Shown here piece by piece: positions 54,535 through 64,000 of a stretch of DNA of 64,000 nt. The stretch is from Nilaparvata lugens (taxonomy: Eukaryota > Arthropoda > Insecta > Hemiptera > Delphacidae). The notes below the pieces were generated by a model. That model was given only the letters and a program-made list of their open reading frames with translations, made no database searches and was not told where the DNA came from. Location of the stretch: NCBI RefSeq assembly GCF_014356525.2, contig NC_052507.1, forward strand, positions 39,110,368-39,174,367, given 5' to 3'. Numbering within the stretch: position 1 is the first letter of the stretch; each line of letters opens with the position of its first letter. The translations under genes were made by a program, and so were the position numbers.

Positions 54535-55676
54535 GTGCATGCAATTTATATTGTAGTTCTGATTTTTTAATATATTATTTTGGTACATAAGAGAAGTCCA
54601 GAACCAATTTCTTCATGCAAAATTTCCTTGTGCTAGATACAAGGTGGCCCAAAAACCTTCTATTTTTGGCGCATTTACCAGTTTTCAGCTACTTCTTTCA
54701 AATCTCGTTATCGGACAGAAAAATTTGCTTCCGCCTTTTTTTTAGATTATAAAATTTTGAATAAAATGACATCATTCAGAACTCTCTATATACAATGAGT
54801 ACTGAGTTATGATTTTTCCAAAAAGTAGTGAAATTTGAAGTAAAAATCAATTTTGATGAATTTTAGTTTTTGATCAACAATATCTTTCAATTCTTTCCAT
54901 TTATATGTATAATTCAAAATCCCTCCGGGCGTATTTTTGTGCTCTACAATCTGAGATCAGGTAAAGCGCTCTATCTCATATAGATTTACAGGTACACCTT
55001 ACAACAATGCTCCTTGTATTGTGAAAAACACCTAATTTTCAGCTTCAACAATCATCACCAACTAAATTGTAAGCTACTCACATTAATATTTCGCACAATG
55101 ACATAAGTTCATGGGATTATGTTCTATGAGAGTCACCCATTAGATGCACTTCATTTCAGTATTTCCTAGAGGAGAGGCGCGCTTAAGGACACCTCAAGGA
55201 TCAAAATTTCAAACACATAACTTTTGACACAATGCTCAGATTCCATCGTATTACACTTCATTCTTCTCGGCTCGTCAAGGTGATCCAAAATCATTCATAC
55301 ATATAAATGGTGAGAATCGAAAGATATTGTTGATCAAAAACTAAAATTCATCAAAATTGATTTTTACTTCAAATTTCACTCCTTTTTGGAAAAATCATTA
55401 AACTCAGTACTCGTTGGAGATAGAGTGTTCTGAATGATCTTATTTTATCCAAAATTTCATAATCTAGAAAAAAAGGCGAGAGCAAATTTTTCTGCCCGAT
55501 AACGAGATTTGAAAGAAATAGCTGAAAACTGGAAAAGTGAGCCAAAAATACGAGGTTTTTGGGCCACTCTGTATCTAGCACAAGGAAATTTTGCATGAAG
55601 GAATTGGTTCTGGACTTCTCTTAAGTACCCAAATAATATATTAAAAAATCAGAACTACAATATAGATTGCAAGCAC
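54535..55676. mobile_element. Fold-back element 2, inverted arms of about 380 bp
   Basis: The left arm (54535-54910) and right arm (55297-55676) are reverse complements at roughly 90% identity. The left arm has GTAGTTCTGATTTTTTAATA, AAGTCCAGAACCAATT, ATGCAAAATTTCCTTGTGCT, TTTCAAATCTCGTTAT and GATCAACAATATCTTTC, all found inverted in the right arm. The centre is about 386 bp and matches, word by word, part of the centre of fold-back element 1. No coding capacity. Ends are GTGC(A/T)TGCAAT; a target duplication was not resolved. Confidence 0.85.
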
Positions 55677-55900
55677 ACCCCCTTTTTTATGTCTAGGCTA
55701 TATTGACTGGACTAATATCGATGTGCGGGTTTCGCCATAAATTTTCCTTTGAAATTCTGTATTGAAATCATGTTTCACATGACCACCTTCCCGTTTGAAA
55801 AAATGAAGTTGGATCCATATGACGGATCCAAGATGGCGGACAAAAGTATTTTTTTCAATTGGAACCCTTAGACCAGATATCTATATACAGTATAATATAT
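55677..55900. other. Short non-coding spacer
   Basis: Lies between fold-back element 2 and the tandem array. Nothing recognised. Confidence 0.5.
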
Positions 55901-56700
55901 AAAAGCGAAATGGCACTGACTGACTGACTCACTCACTCACTCGCAGAACTAAAAATCTACCGGACCAAAAACGTTCAAATTTGGTAGATATGCTCAGTTG
56001 GCCCTTCAGAGGCACACTAAGAACAGATTTGGAAAAATTTCCAAAGATACGCCCAAAATCCGCGTTTTCCAGCGTTTTTTAGCGTTTTCTCAGCTTTATC
56101 GAGAACAAATGAACAGAAAATGGGTGTAATAATGTTGTGTTACAAGGAATTTGCAATAACGTCAAAGATACGCCCAGAATTAGCGTTTTTCAGCGTTTTT
56201 TTGCTTTTTCTCAGATTTATCGAGAACAAATGAACAGAAAATGTTCAAATTCATTACAGAAGCTCAGCTAGGGTGTAATGATGTTATGTGAGAAGGAATT
56301 TGAAATAACGCCAAAGATACGCCCAAAATCCGCGTTTTTCCAGCGTTTTTTAGCGTTTTCTCAGCTTTATCGAGCACAAATGAACAGAAAATGGGTGTAA
56401 TAATGTTGTGTTACAAGGAATTTGCAATAACGTTAAAGATGCGCACAAAATTAGCGTTTTTTTTTATTTTTCTCAGATTTATCGAGAACAAATGAACAGA
56501 AAATGTTCAATTTCATTACAGAAGCTCAGATAGGGTGTAATAATGTAATGTTAGAAGGAATTTGCAGTAACGTCAAAGATACGCTCAAAATTAGCGTTTT
56601 CCTAGCGTTATTTTGCTTTTTCTCAGATTTATTGAGTCCAAATGAACAGAAATTTTTCAAATTTAGTACAGAAGCTACTTATTAAATGTGAAAGTATTGG
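55901..56700. repeat. Dimeric tandem array with a GACT-repeat head
   Basis: A head at 55910-56042 contains TGACTGACTGACTCACTCAC and CTACCGGACCAAAAACG. Units beginning AAAGATACGCCC or variants then start at 56043, 56164, 56313, 56435 and 56575. Spacings of 121, 149, 122 and 140 bp alternate: the long units contain an extra TTCAAATTCATTACAGAAGC segment that the short ones lack. So the array has a higher-order period of about 270 bp. Every unit contains GCGTTTT words and TTTATCGAGAACAAATGAAC. The head resembles terminal sequences of Helitron/Helentron-type non-autonomous elements in insects, which often carry tandem arrays; this link is inference. Confidence 0.75.
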
Positions 56701-56949
56701 GGATGAGGTTGAATAGTGCGGTTTCAGAAAAGTCTATTTAGATTTTTGGACTTCAATATTGTGTTTTTTTCACATCAGATGTTTCATCAACTATTTCTCA
56801 AAATTTAAAAAAATCTGGTGTGGCGCACTCACACAACTTTCCTTGCTGTTATGAAAATTGATCACCTGACGCCAGTGTTCACTCGCATCTCAAGTCTACT
56901 TATAAACAAAGATCTGAGCCAGCTGTTGACAGGACAATAACGCTGGAGA
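56701..56949. other. Non-coding spacer
   Basis: About 250 bases between the tandem array and the LINE tail; nothing recognised. Confidence 0.5.
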
Positions 56950-56991
56950 CATAATAATAATAATAATAATAATAATAATATAATAATAATA

Positions 56992-57057
<66 letters not shown>
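56950..57057. repeat. TAA/ATA trinucleotide microsatellite
   Basis: Nearly pure AAT repeats with two single-base phase breaks. It sits at the 3' end of a minus-strand LINE and is probably its tail, later expanded. The apparent poly-tyrosine and poly-isoleucine frames through it are artefacts. Confidence 0.9.
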
Positions 57058-57059
<2 letters not shown>

Positions 57060-57439
57060 TTGACTATAGTCTGCGGAAAAAAATACAAAACATGTGAAAA
57101 TTAAGAGTAATAGAAAACTAAGCACGCAGTATTATCATTCTGCTCCACTATAGAAATACAATGAGAAAAAACAAAACAAAGAAGCAAAAAAAAAACAAAA
57201 AACAATACAGCTAATGGCTTACTCTAATAGAGCTACACTGCGAACGAAAAATACAACAGTGGACAGCAACTCAAGATAGAGATTCACAAGTTACAATGAT
57301 TATAATACATATACAACATGCAGAAATAAGTCATTACTGTATGCAAATGGCCTTAAGAGAAAGGTCACGTCCGCATACAGGAGCACGGGACAAAACAAGC
57401 GTTGAATTGTTAGTTCTATGAAAAATAGAAACTAAATAC

Positions 57440-57465
57440 ATATATATATATATATATAATATATA

Positions 57466-57510
<45 letters not shown>
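57440..57510. repeat. AT dinucleotide microsatellite
   Basis: TA runs with two phase breaks, ending at CCTAACATATATATG. Confidence 0.9.
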
Positions 57511-57513
<3 letters not shown>

Positions 57514-57696
57514 AACATATATATGTCTCCATGGTAATAGTTTAGATAGATTTATATGGAAATCATTAGATATAATTATCGTATGAGCGTGATATTATGT
57601 ACATCATTTTTGTAATAGTCCATGTGTATATTATATAATTTTGTTTTGAAAGAGGACAGTGTTCTGTACATACAATGTGCACGAAAGTTAGATACA

Positions 57697-57981
57697 TTAG
57701 GCAGTGACAGAGTACATGGCTTCCAATCCTTCTGTGCTAATTGAAAGAAGCCATTTTTTCAGATGCAATTTCTTTTTTATTATTTTATTGTGGCAGTTGA
57801 AAAGGGTTTTCATTGAGGAAGGTAACTGATTGAAAAATTCTGGTGCTAGAAAAAGAAAGGTTTTTTTAAATAAAGTGCTGTTTGGCCTGACACCCCGGAC
57901 AAACAACCCATCAGCCTGCCTCGTACGATAAGGGCCAGTAACTGAATCACAATAATCAATAAACATACACAATAATAACAA
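57697..57981 (-). pseudogene. LINE reverse transcriptase C-terminal fragment
   Basis: 94 codons on the minus strand. After a hydrophobic start it reads TRQADGLFVRGVRPNST, then FLFLAPEFFNQLPSSMKT and IIKKKLHLKKWLL. This is the typical end of jockey-like LINE ORF2 proteins: an R/T-R block, an aromatic-plus-NxLP block and a KKxLKxWLL-like end. No catalytic region is present. It is a 5'-truncated relic. Confidence 0.7.
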
Positions 57982-57990
57982 TAAGCATAC

Positions 57991-58277
57991 GAGGTCTGCT
58001 ATCTCTTCTTAGTGAATCATCTAATAGAATCAACAGTTGCCAGCAATTGGATAATCACATTCTCTCGAATTCCGAGCTTATTTTCAATTTCAAGTGTAGG
58101 CCTAATTAATGTTACTGAACATTAATTGTCGAGATTTTCATGTTCAATCTTTTCCACTCGGATTTTCTCGTTTAAATTGTATCTAAAGCCTGATAATTGG
58201 GAATCCAAAATCAAACTTTGCAGAGATGGGGCAGAGCTCCTGTATTGTCACAGATATGAGACTTGTGGCAGTTGATA
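57991..58277. other. Non-coding spacer
   Basis: Nothing recognised in these 290 bases. Confidence 0.5.
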
Positions 58278-58448
58278 GAGCTTATTAATGACTATTTTAG
58301 GTATAAAATTAATTAAAATCGTTGGAGCCGTTTTCGATAAAATAGCGAAAAACCCTTTTTTTGACAACATTTTCTCCATTTTAGCCGCCATCTTGAATTA
58401 CACACACACACACAACACACACACACACACACACACCACACACACACA

Positions 58449-58503
<55 letters not shown>

Positions 58504-58640
58504 TACTTACCAATACCCAAAAACCACTTTTTTGGACTCAAAGGACCTTGAAATGTATGGAATTGGGGTACCTTATTTTTCTTCGGAAAGCAATACTTTC
58601 CTTACCTATGGTAAAAGGGCAAGGAAAGTAATAGTTTTTT
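58278..58640. mobile_element. Small non-autonomous repeat with CA tract and end hairpin
   Basis: The segment holds CGTTGGAGCCGTTTTCGAT and CCGCCATCTTGAATTACAC, a long CA tract (58400-58499), then GGACTCAAAGGACCTTGAAA and a hairpin TACTTTCCTT (58594-58603) with AAGGAAAGTA (58621-58630) around a 17-base loop. I believe this end hairpin is common in planthopper genomes, but cannot check. Boundaries are approximate. No coding role. Confidence 0.5.
58400..58499. repeat. CA dinucleotide microsatellite
   Basis: About 100 bases of CA repeats with four skipped or extra bases. Confidence 0.95.
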
Positions 58641-59100
58641 TCCTTTTTTTGTAGTTGAAATTGTTGAATTATCAATATGTGACCCACATAACCTATATTT
58701 TTGGACTTTGTTGTTATAGGTTTTGGAAACTTCTGGGTTCAAGCATGTTGTCCTTTTTGACAAAAATGTTAGGCCTATATTTTGTACTCCATGTAATGAA
58801 TGAGGGAAACTTAGAGATCTATCAGATTTTTCTGAGTGATAATTGATTTGAACAATTGAACTAATCTCTCATCTATTTCTTGAGTAAGCAACAATACAGT
58901 ATAACAATAATTCTTGGGTATTTACCAAAAACTTATATTGAAAGAAATTTTTAGGCACAAGAAGATGGAAAATGTTATCACCAGTTACGGTATAAATTGA
59001 CTAGAGATAAGATAATAACGGCTCTCAAGGCTATGATTATTAACAGCCAAATGAAAATAAAAGTTTTGTTGTAATTATTTGATAATATAATAATAATAAT
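58641..59100. other. Non-coding stretch, nothing recognised
   Basis: AT-rich with no defensible frame. Confidence 0.5.
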
Positions 59101-59195
59101 GTTTGAGGTTAGGTTTTTTGACATTAGCTTGCCGGCGACCTTAGTAATCGGTCGAACCATATATTTGAAAATTAACCAGACACCTTGTGGCAAAT
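59101..59195. repeat. Dispersed repeat, copy related to 4841-4935
   Basis: GTTTGAGGTTAGG, CCGGCGACCTTAGTAATCGG and CCAGACACCTTGTGGCAAA in the same order as in the first copy. Diverged. Confidence 0.6.
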
Positions 59196-59699
59196 TAATT
59201 GCGTCTATGCAGCATTCGCTAAGACTAGGATAAGAAGGTTTATAAACTAAGCATGCCAAATAAATGTCACCCAAAAACGATTAAGAAAACAGAAACATAT
59301 TCATTATATCATTGAGCATGAACAAAAATAATTAAGAACAAAACAAAAAGATAAAGGAAATGGGATTTATCTTTATTGAGTGCATTAATACATATTACAG
59401 TCTAGGGATGTACCAATCATAGTGCATTATTTGATCAGCACTAAAAATTATTTAATTCAAAATCTCCACGTGGTCTTTTTTAAAATTATATAAATTTGTA
59501 AGTTGTTGTAGAAGCCACAAAATAAGATAAAATAAGAGTAAAAATTGTAAATATTCAATTTTAGGTTAGTAATTTTGCTGTTGTATTATGAACTATTTGA
59601 CAGTACTAAATTATGTCATTGCGGAGTATTTAAAATCCGCCAATGGGAGAGGATATTCAAATTTTATGCAAATTAAAACTCGGAAGTATCATTGAGAGA
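59196..59699. other. Non-coding stretch, nothing recognised
   Basis: About 500 AT-rich bases with no frame or repeat that I can name. Confidence 0.5.
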
Positions 59700-60450
59700 G
59701 AATAGGGGAAGACCTACAGCCCCACTTGCTTGCCAGAGGTCACCAGGGACACCCACCAATTATGAGAGCATTAGACTGAATCCCTTATTGTACATTAAAT
59801 AATTCTTTGCCAAAGTTTAAGTTTTGATTTATGTGATTGAAAATAAAATTCATATAACTCGGTGATGTCGCAGTATGACATGAGTTGTTAAATTCAAATA
59901 TTCCCACTGGAGAGGACGACAGCAGACCACTAGAAAAGGCTTGGAACACCGAGATGAATCCAGGCCACCATCAATAATATTGTGAAAGATCTACACATGA
60001 GTTCAATGGTTATTAAAGAGGGCCCTCAGTGCTATGAATCAATCACAATTTAATAAAGCTTGCTCATCAAAGGTTTATTCAAAAATCAAACTTAATATTG
60101 AAATTTGTGCAAATATTCAAACTTAAGGGAAAGTCTTAATAAGAACAATTTATGAGAATTTAATATTTAATTATGCACAGAGTAAATATTTATTAATATT
60201 TGATTTATTATATATTGTCACTCATTAATATTTTTTTATCAGTTATTTATAAGAATTTTCTGAAGCTCATGTTCACAAGATAAATTATTTTATCTGAATT
60301 CCACCAGAGGCCGAACCCAAGCCCTGAGATATTTTTAATATTTCGATTCTTCATATTGTTGGAAGTAAGATTTATAAATGTTATTCGACAAGCAATAGCA
60401 GGTCGATAACTGAGCTATATAAATAGACCGAAAATATGCTGATAAAAGAA
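59700..60450. repeat. Dispersed repeat combining matches to 6.8 and 31 kb
   Basis: The left part (59700-60120) parallels 6815-7230 and the right part (60160-60450) parallels 30930-31265, so the two other sites hold different pieces of one longer element. Landmarks are CCCACTTGCTTGCCAGAG, GAGGGCCCTCAGTGCT, CCAGAGGCCGAACC and AGCAGGTCGATAA. No coding region was found; it may be an LTR or the end of an unrecognised retroelement. Confidence 0.5.
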
Positions 60451-61030
60451 GCACGAGATATTTATTATTTGATGCTAATAAGCAAAGTAAAATAATTTGC
60501 GAGCTATCTGTGATACATTTTCTCATATTATTTTCATATTTATCATTCTACTCTTTATTAAATAAATCAGAATCATCGCATCCGATTTGGAAGAACACAA
60601 GGGTCATAGTATTAAGTTGCAGCAGCACTATAAATTGATAGAATTAATAAGGTATTCTGATAGAGTATCGCCTTTGATTCCACTCGGTATCGTCGCTGAC
60701 CCCTTTGTCCGATGGTGGCGAGTGGCATTGGTGTCGGCAATATGGTATATTGTCTAGTACGAAAATCAGAACCCTTATATCTATCTACATCTTCTGCATC
60801 TATAATTGTGGAGTCGACCAGATCAGTCATGAGAACTGTAAATTGTTAAAGCAGCCACCGTTTGCAGCCATTGAAAGCAGAGAATTATTTGAGCTCCTTG
60901 GAGAGCTGGTAAGAAATTTGTGGTATTTCTCTTTCAGGAGGCGTAAAAATAATAATAGTATTCAAAAATCTTTTGCTTTACCGACTGCTGCCAGCAGGGC
61001 ACATGCGACGCCAAAAATAACGTCACAACA
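60451..61030. other. Unrecognised stretch
   Basis: A plus-strand frame at 60705-61088 (127 codons) overlaps the tail of the LINE and shows no domain. The part near 60972-61027 resembles 49175-49236. Otherwise nothing was identified. Confidence 0.45.
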
Positions 61031-61814
61031 TGAGATTCAAGATTCAAGATTTCTTTATTGCGAAAAACATTTATATACAAATGCATAGCATCGTCATAAT
61101 AAATTTAACATGGTAAATAAAAGGTATTTACATTCATAGAAATAAAAATTCAAACACAAGCATACAAACAGCAAACAAAAATACCCTCAAATTAAAAACT
61201 CCTCTTTTCTATACGGGCATTTTTCTATTAAAATATTTTTCATGGTTCTCTTAAATTTACCCACTTCTAGCTCCTTCAAATGTGCAGGAAGCTTATTATA
61301 AGCTCTTATACCAAACTCCTTAAAGCAGTTCAATGTATTTGCATAATTGCACTGGTTCACTCTAAGAGATTCAGAATTTCTTGTGTAATGGTTGTGAACG
61401 TTGCTATTTACAGAAATACTTGCTAAATTAATTTTCACATACATAAGACATTCAAGAATGTAAATAGCTGGTACTGTCAAAATGTTGAATTTTCTAAATA
61501 AATCCACACAATGAAAACGACTATTCACATTAGCAATAACCCTTACTGCTCGTTTCTGTAACACAAATAGTTTCTTTACATTCGTATCATTACCCCAGGC
61601 AACAACACCATAATACAAATGAGAATGAAGATAAGCAAAATACACTGAAATTAAAACACTCTTATCAACAATGAACTTCAATCTATTCAATATAAAAATT
61701 CCCTTCGATAGTTTGCCACATAATATTTTGATGTGTAGGTCCCATTTTAAATTGCTTTGAACTGTTATACCAAGAAACTTTGCATTGTCAGGTTGTAATC
61801 TAAATGTCAATTGT
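61031..61814 (-). mobile_element. LINE 3' part, minus strand (continues from 64000-63651)
   Basis: The minus strand carries a reverse-transcriptase C-terminus, then an untranslated region and a tail of AATCTTGAATCTTGAATCTC type (61031-61053). At about 61814 the sequence switches to an opposite LINE. The upstream part of the same protein seems to lie at 63651-64000. Confidence 0.65.
61187..61814 (-). pseudogene. LINE reverse transcriptase C-terminal region (minus)
   Basis: About 208 codons. It opens LTFRLQPDNAKFLGI, a block that in jockey-like ORF2 proteins follows the catalytic palm (K.LG...). Then come HLYYGVVAWGND, LFVLQKRAVRVI, HNHYTRNSESL and FGIRAYNKLPAHLKEL, all typical of the thumb and C-terminal part. 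It ends at 61187. The frame is open throughout, so it was quite recently intact. The N-terminal part is cut off by the plus-strand LINE. Confidence 0.82.
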
Positions 61815-63276
61815 CCTGATGCAATCCCCACTTATATTGTAAAAGGCTGTGCTGCAGTGCTGCTGAAGCCATTGAAATACATTTTCAATTTAGCTCTAAG
61901 GTCGGGTAAATTTCCATCGAAATGGAAAATTGCGAGGGTACTCCTGTTTAAAAGTGGAAATAGAAATAATATAAAAAATTACAGACCTATATCAATCTTA
62001 AATTGCTTTTCGAAAGTTTTTGAAAAAATTCTTCATTCCATAATTTATGAACAGAGTAAGAAGATTATATCATCAGAACAGCATGGATTTTTGCCTGGTC
62101 GCTCCACTGTATCCAATCTCATGATATTCAGTAATGAAGTGTCACAGACTTTGGATCGTGGGGGGCGTACTGATGTCATCTACACAGACTTATCTAAGGC
62201 ATTTGATACCATAAATCACAGACTTCTGATTAGAAAACTCGAAGTACTGGGATTCTGTAAAAATTTAGTTCATCTTATTCAGAGTTATCTTGAGGCGAGG
62301 ATTCAATATGTAAAAATTCATCATTTCAATTCAAAATATTTTCAGTGCCCATCAGGCGTACCTCAGGGCTCTAATCTGGGACCACTCCTCTTCATTTTAT
62401 TCATTAATGACCTTCCATCTGTTATCAACAGCTCTTCCTGTCTCATGTATGCAGATGATGTAAAGTTGTTTAAAGAAATTAAGGATCTAAATGATTACTA
62501 CAATTTGCAGAGAGATATTGATCATATGTCCAGATGGTGTGATTCAAATGGGTTGAAAATTAATGTAGATAAATGCAAATTCATGAGTCTCACCCGGCAA
62601 TCCGCTCCTCATAATAATATATATTCTATAAGTGGTATCCCTTTGGAAAGGGTGGAATTGTTCAAGGACCTGGGGGTGGTGTTCAGCTATGACCTCTCTT
62701 TCAACTCACATGTGAGTACACAGTTAATAGAGCCAATCAGCAGATGGGATTCATCCTGAGGACTTGCTCGCCCTTCAGTGATGTAGAGCCTTTGATACTT
62801 CTATATAAGTCAATTGTGAGAAGCCTGTTAGAATATGCATGTGAAATTTGGAATCCATATTATAATGAACAGATTCACCTACTGGAACGTTTACAGAACA
62901 AATTTTTGAGATGCATTTATTACAGAAAACATAATATCTTTTGTCCTTTTGATTATCCTTCCAATTCACTTAGAAATGAGTTCGATTTTACTTCTTTGAA
63001 AGTAAGACGCGATGTCAAATCACTTATTTCCTTTATAATTTACTAAATAATAAAATTGATTCATCCCATCTGCTATCAAAAATTAATATATATGTAAATA
63101 CCATTGCTCGCCGTTCTGGTTTTTCATTTCATATAGCGCGTTCTAGAACCGTAAGTCATTATAACTCTCCTCTAAATAGAGCCCAGAGAATCTTTAATCA
63201 TTGTTCGGAGCACTTAGACGTCTTCTGGTTCTCCCCCTCCAAATTCCGTAAGATCTCATATAACTTGGTTGGGTAG
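61815..63276 (+). pseudogene. LINE reverse transcriptase (plus), two frameshifts
   Basis: The first frame (to 62759) has AIPTYIVKGCAAVL, FPSKWKIARVLLFKSGN, NYRPISILNCFSKVFEKI, QHGFLPGRST, YTDLSKAFDTINH, GVPQGSNLGPLLFILFIND and the catalytic YADD (SCLMYADDVKLFKEI), then GLKINVDKCKFMSL and ELFKDLGVV. The frame changes near 62710-62740, and a second frame (to 63046) gives YACEIWNPYYN and ERLQNKFLRCIYY. A third frame (63043-63276) gives the end, with a RTVSHYNSPLNRAQRIFNH block. All palm motifs are complete. An intact enzyme would copy the element RNA at a nicked target. Two frameshifts and the truncation inactivate it. Confidence 0.88.
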
Positions 63277-63617
63277 CATGTGATCTGTCTTTTTGTGATT
63301 GATTTTATAAAATTTCTATTATTATTAATTTGATGATTCATTCTTGGTTTTACACAGACATCCTTTCTCTCTTCATTCTTTCTTCTTCTTTTTTTTTCTC
63401 TTTTTATTATTACTTGTTTCTATTTTGTTTAATAATTATTCTTATAATCAATTATTATTGTTTACAATTACTTCAATGAATATTTGTATTCTTTCATATT
63501 AATTGTATATTTCTTCATTTTTTTTTATCTTCTTGTATTCCAAATTGTATAATGTGTTGAAAATATTGTATTGTGTGAAGGAGGCAAAATGGGTTTGTCC
63601 TGTTGTCTCCATTAATA

Positions 63618-63619
63618 AA

Positions 63620-63650
<31 letters not shown>
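63618..63650 (+). repeat. ATT-repeat tail of the plus-strand LINE
   Basis: About eleven ATT units after TTAATAAA. Marks the 3' end of the element. Confidence 0.85.
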
Positions 63651-63651
<1 letters not shown>

Positions 63652-64000
63652 ATCCAAATTCCAAAAGTTGAGTTTTGTCCTTATAAGACACAATGAATTA
63701 GAAGCTGTCCAATCTTCAATTATCTCATTAACCGTATGCAAGCTACCAGAAAGACTATTATTTTTTATTTGAACAGCTAAATCATCAGCAAACATAAAAG
63801 GTTTTACATTTTTACAACTGATTGCTGCAGGAAGATCATTAACGTATATAATGAAGAGGATAGGGCCAAGTGTGGAACCCTGTGGAACACCTGATGATAC
63901 TTTTAAATAATTAGAAAAACAGCCATCGTAAAAAACAGTTGATATCTATCACTCAAGTAAGAGGCAATTAAATTGGTTGACATATCATCGAAACCATAAA
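63651..64000 (-). pseudogene. LINE reverse transcriptase palm fragment (minus), edge-cut
   Basis: On the minus strand, after a frameshift near 63910, the sequence encodes the V-P-Q-G-S-type block, then the catalytic FADD (MFADDLAVQIKNN), VNEIIEDWTASNSLCL and a short end at the ATT tail of the plus-strand LINE. In the plus direction this is 63651 to the window edge. The next block expected in the protein (K.LG region) is exactly what opens at 61814 on the same strand, so these are probably the two halves of one LINE. The 5' part lies outside the window. Confidence 0.75.

Larger units (their letters stand above)
56950..57990 (-). mobile_element. 5'-truncated LINE with (TTA)n tail
   Basis: On the minus strand this runs from a reverse-transcriptase C-terminal fragment (57981-57697) through an untranslated 3' region to a simple TTA tail (57057-56950). 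An AT microsatellite at 57440-57510 lies in the 3' region. The tail matches in type that of the LINE at 61815-63650, so the two may be relatives. Confidence 0.6.
61815..63650 (+). mobile_element. 5'-truncated jockey-like LINE, plus strand
   Basis: Begins in the reverse transcriptase gene (about 61815) and ends in an ATT-repeat tail (63618-63650) after AATAAA. The endonuclease and any ORF1 are missing, as is usual for truncated LINE copies. It lies between two minus-strand LINE pieces that appear to be halves of one protein. Confidence 0.8.

Noticed and set aside
56862..57125. Frames of poly-tyrosine and poly-isoleucine
   Set aside because: Translation of the TAA microsatellite.
61031..63650. 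Twin-priming inversion of one LINE
   Set aside because: Both orientations contain the C-terminal part of the reverse transcriptase, so they are two elements, not one with an inverted 5' half.

Overview
The window is eukaryotic, AT-rich DNA made almost wholly of transposable elements. I found no host protein gene, rRNA gene or tRNA gene that I can defend. The element types present (Ty3/gypsy errantivirus-like, BEL/Pao, several LINE types, HARBI1-like DNA transposon, fold-back elements) point to an insect. Several short repeats look to me like repeats of sap-sucking Hemiptera, perhaps a planthopper: the cassette ending in a GAGCGAAGCTC hairpin at 3303-3412, and the ACTTTCCTTACC hairpin element near 58.6 kb. 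That last point is recollection, not proof.

Layout. 1-7.4 kb: non-coding DNA with two copies of a 110-bp cassette, a 2.6-3.4 kb dispersed repeat and a GC-rich 160-bp tandem array (5757-6345). 7.4-21.5 kb: a decayed minus-strand errantivirus-like Ty3/gypsy element (gag, protease, pol, env remnants). It is split by a DNA element with inverted repeats and a HARBI1 fragment (about 12017-17130). That DNA element is itself split by a near full-length LINE (12452-15685) flanked by a 13-bp target duplication. 24074-30611: a well preserved minus-strand BEL/Pao element with 446-bp LTRs, TG...CA ends on the 5' copy, a 5-bp ATTGC target duplication, and gag-pol in two overlapping frames.

31271-40573: a second BEL/Pao element, plus strand, 548-bp LTRs. 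It is defective: gag frameshift, two in-frame stops in pol, integrase core lost. It carries a 1.43-kb duplication of its leader and gag around an inverted LTR fragment. 40578-48605: an 8-kb non-coding LTR element (LARD-like, 1.94-kb LTRs about 99.7% alike) inserted just behind the right BEL LTR. BEL leader sequence resumes on its far side, so the BEL element was part of a tandem LTR-internal-LTR-internal array.

51.1-56.7 kb: two fold-back elements of one family (51132-52990, 54535-55676) and a dimeric tandem array. 56.9-64 kb: LINE 3' fragments, microsatellites and dispersed repeats, ending in a plus-strand LINE that appears to sit inside a minus-strand LINE.

The window is best read as a nested insertion record. 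The oldest layer is the errantivirus-like element and the degenerate LINEs. The BEL/Pao elements are younger (LTR divergence about 2-3% by my count), and the non-coding LARD-like element is the most recent. No operon-like or cooperating host gene set is visible; the coding parts are the replication proteins of the mobile elements.
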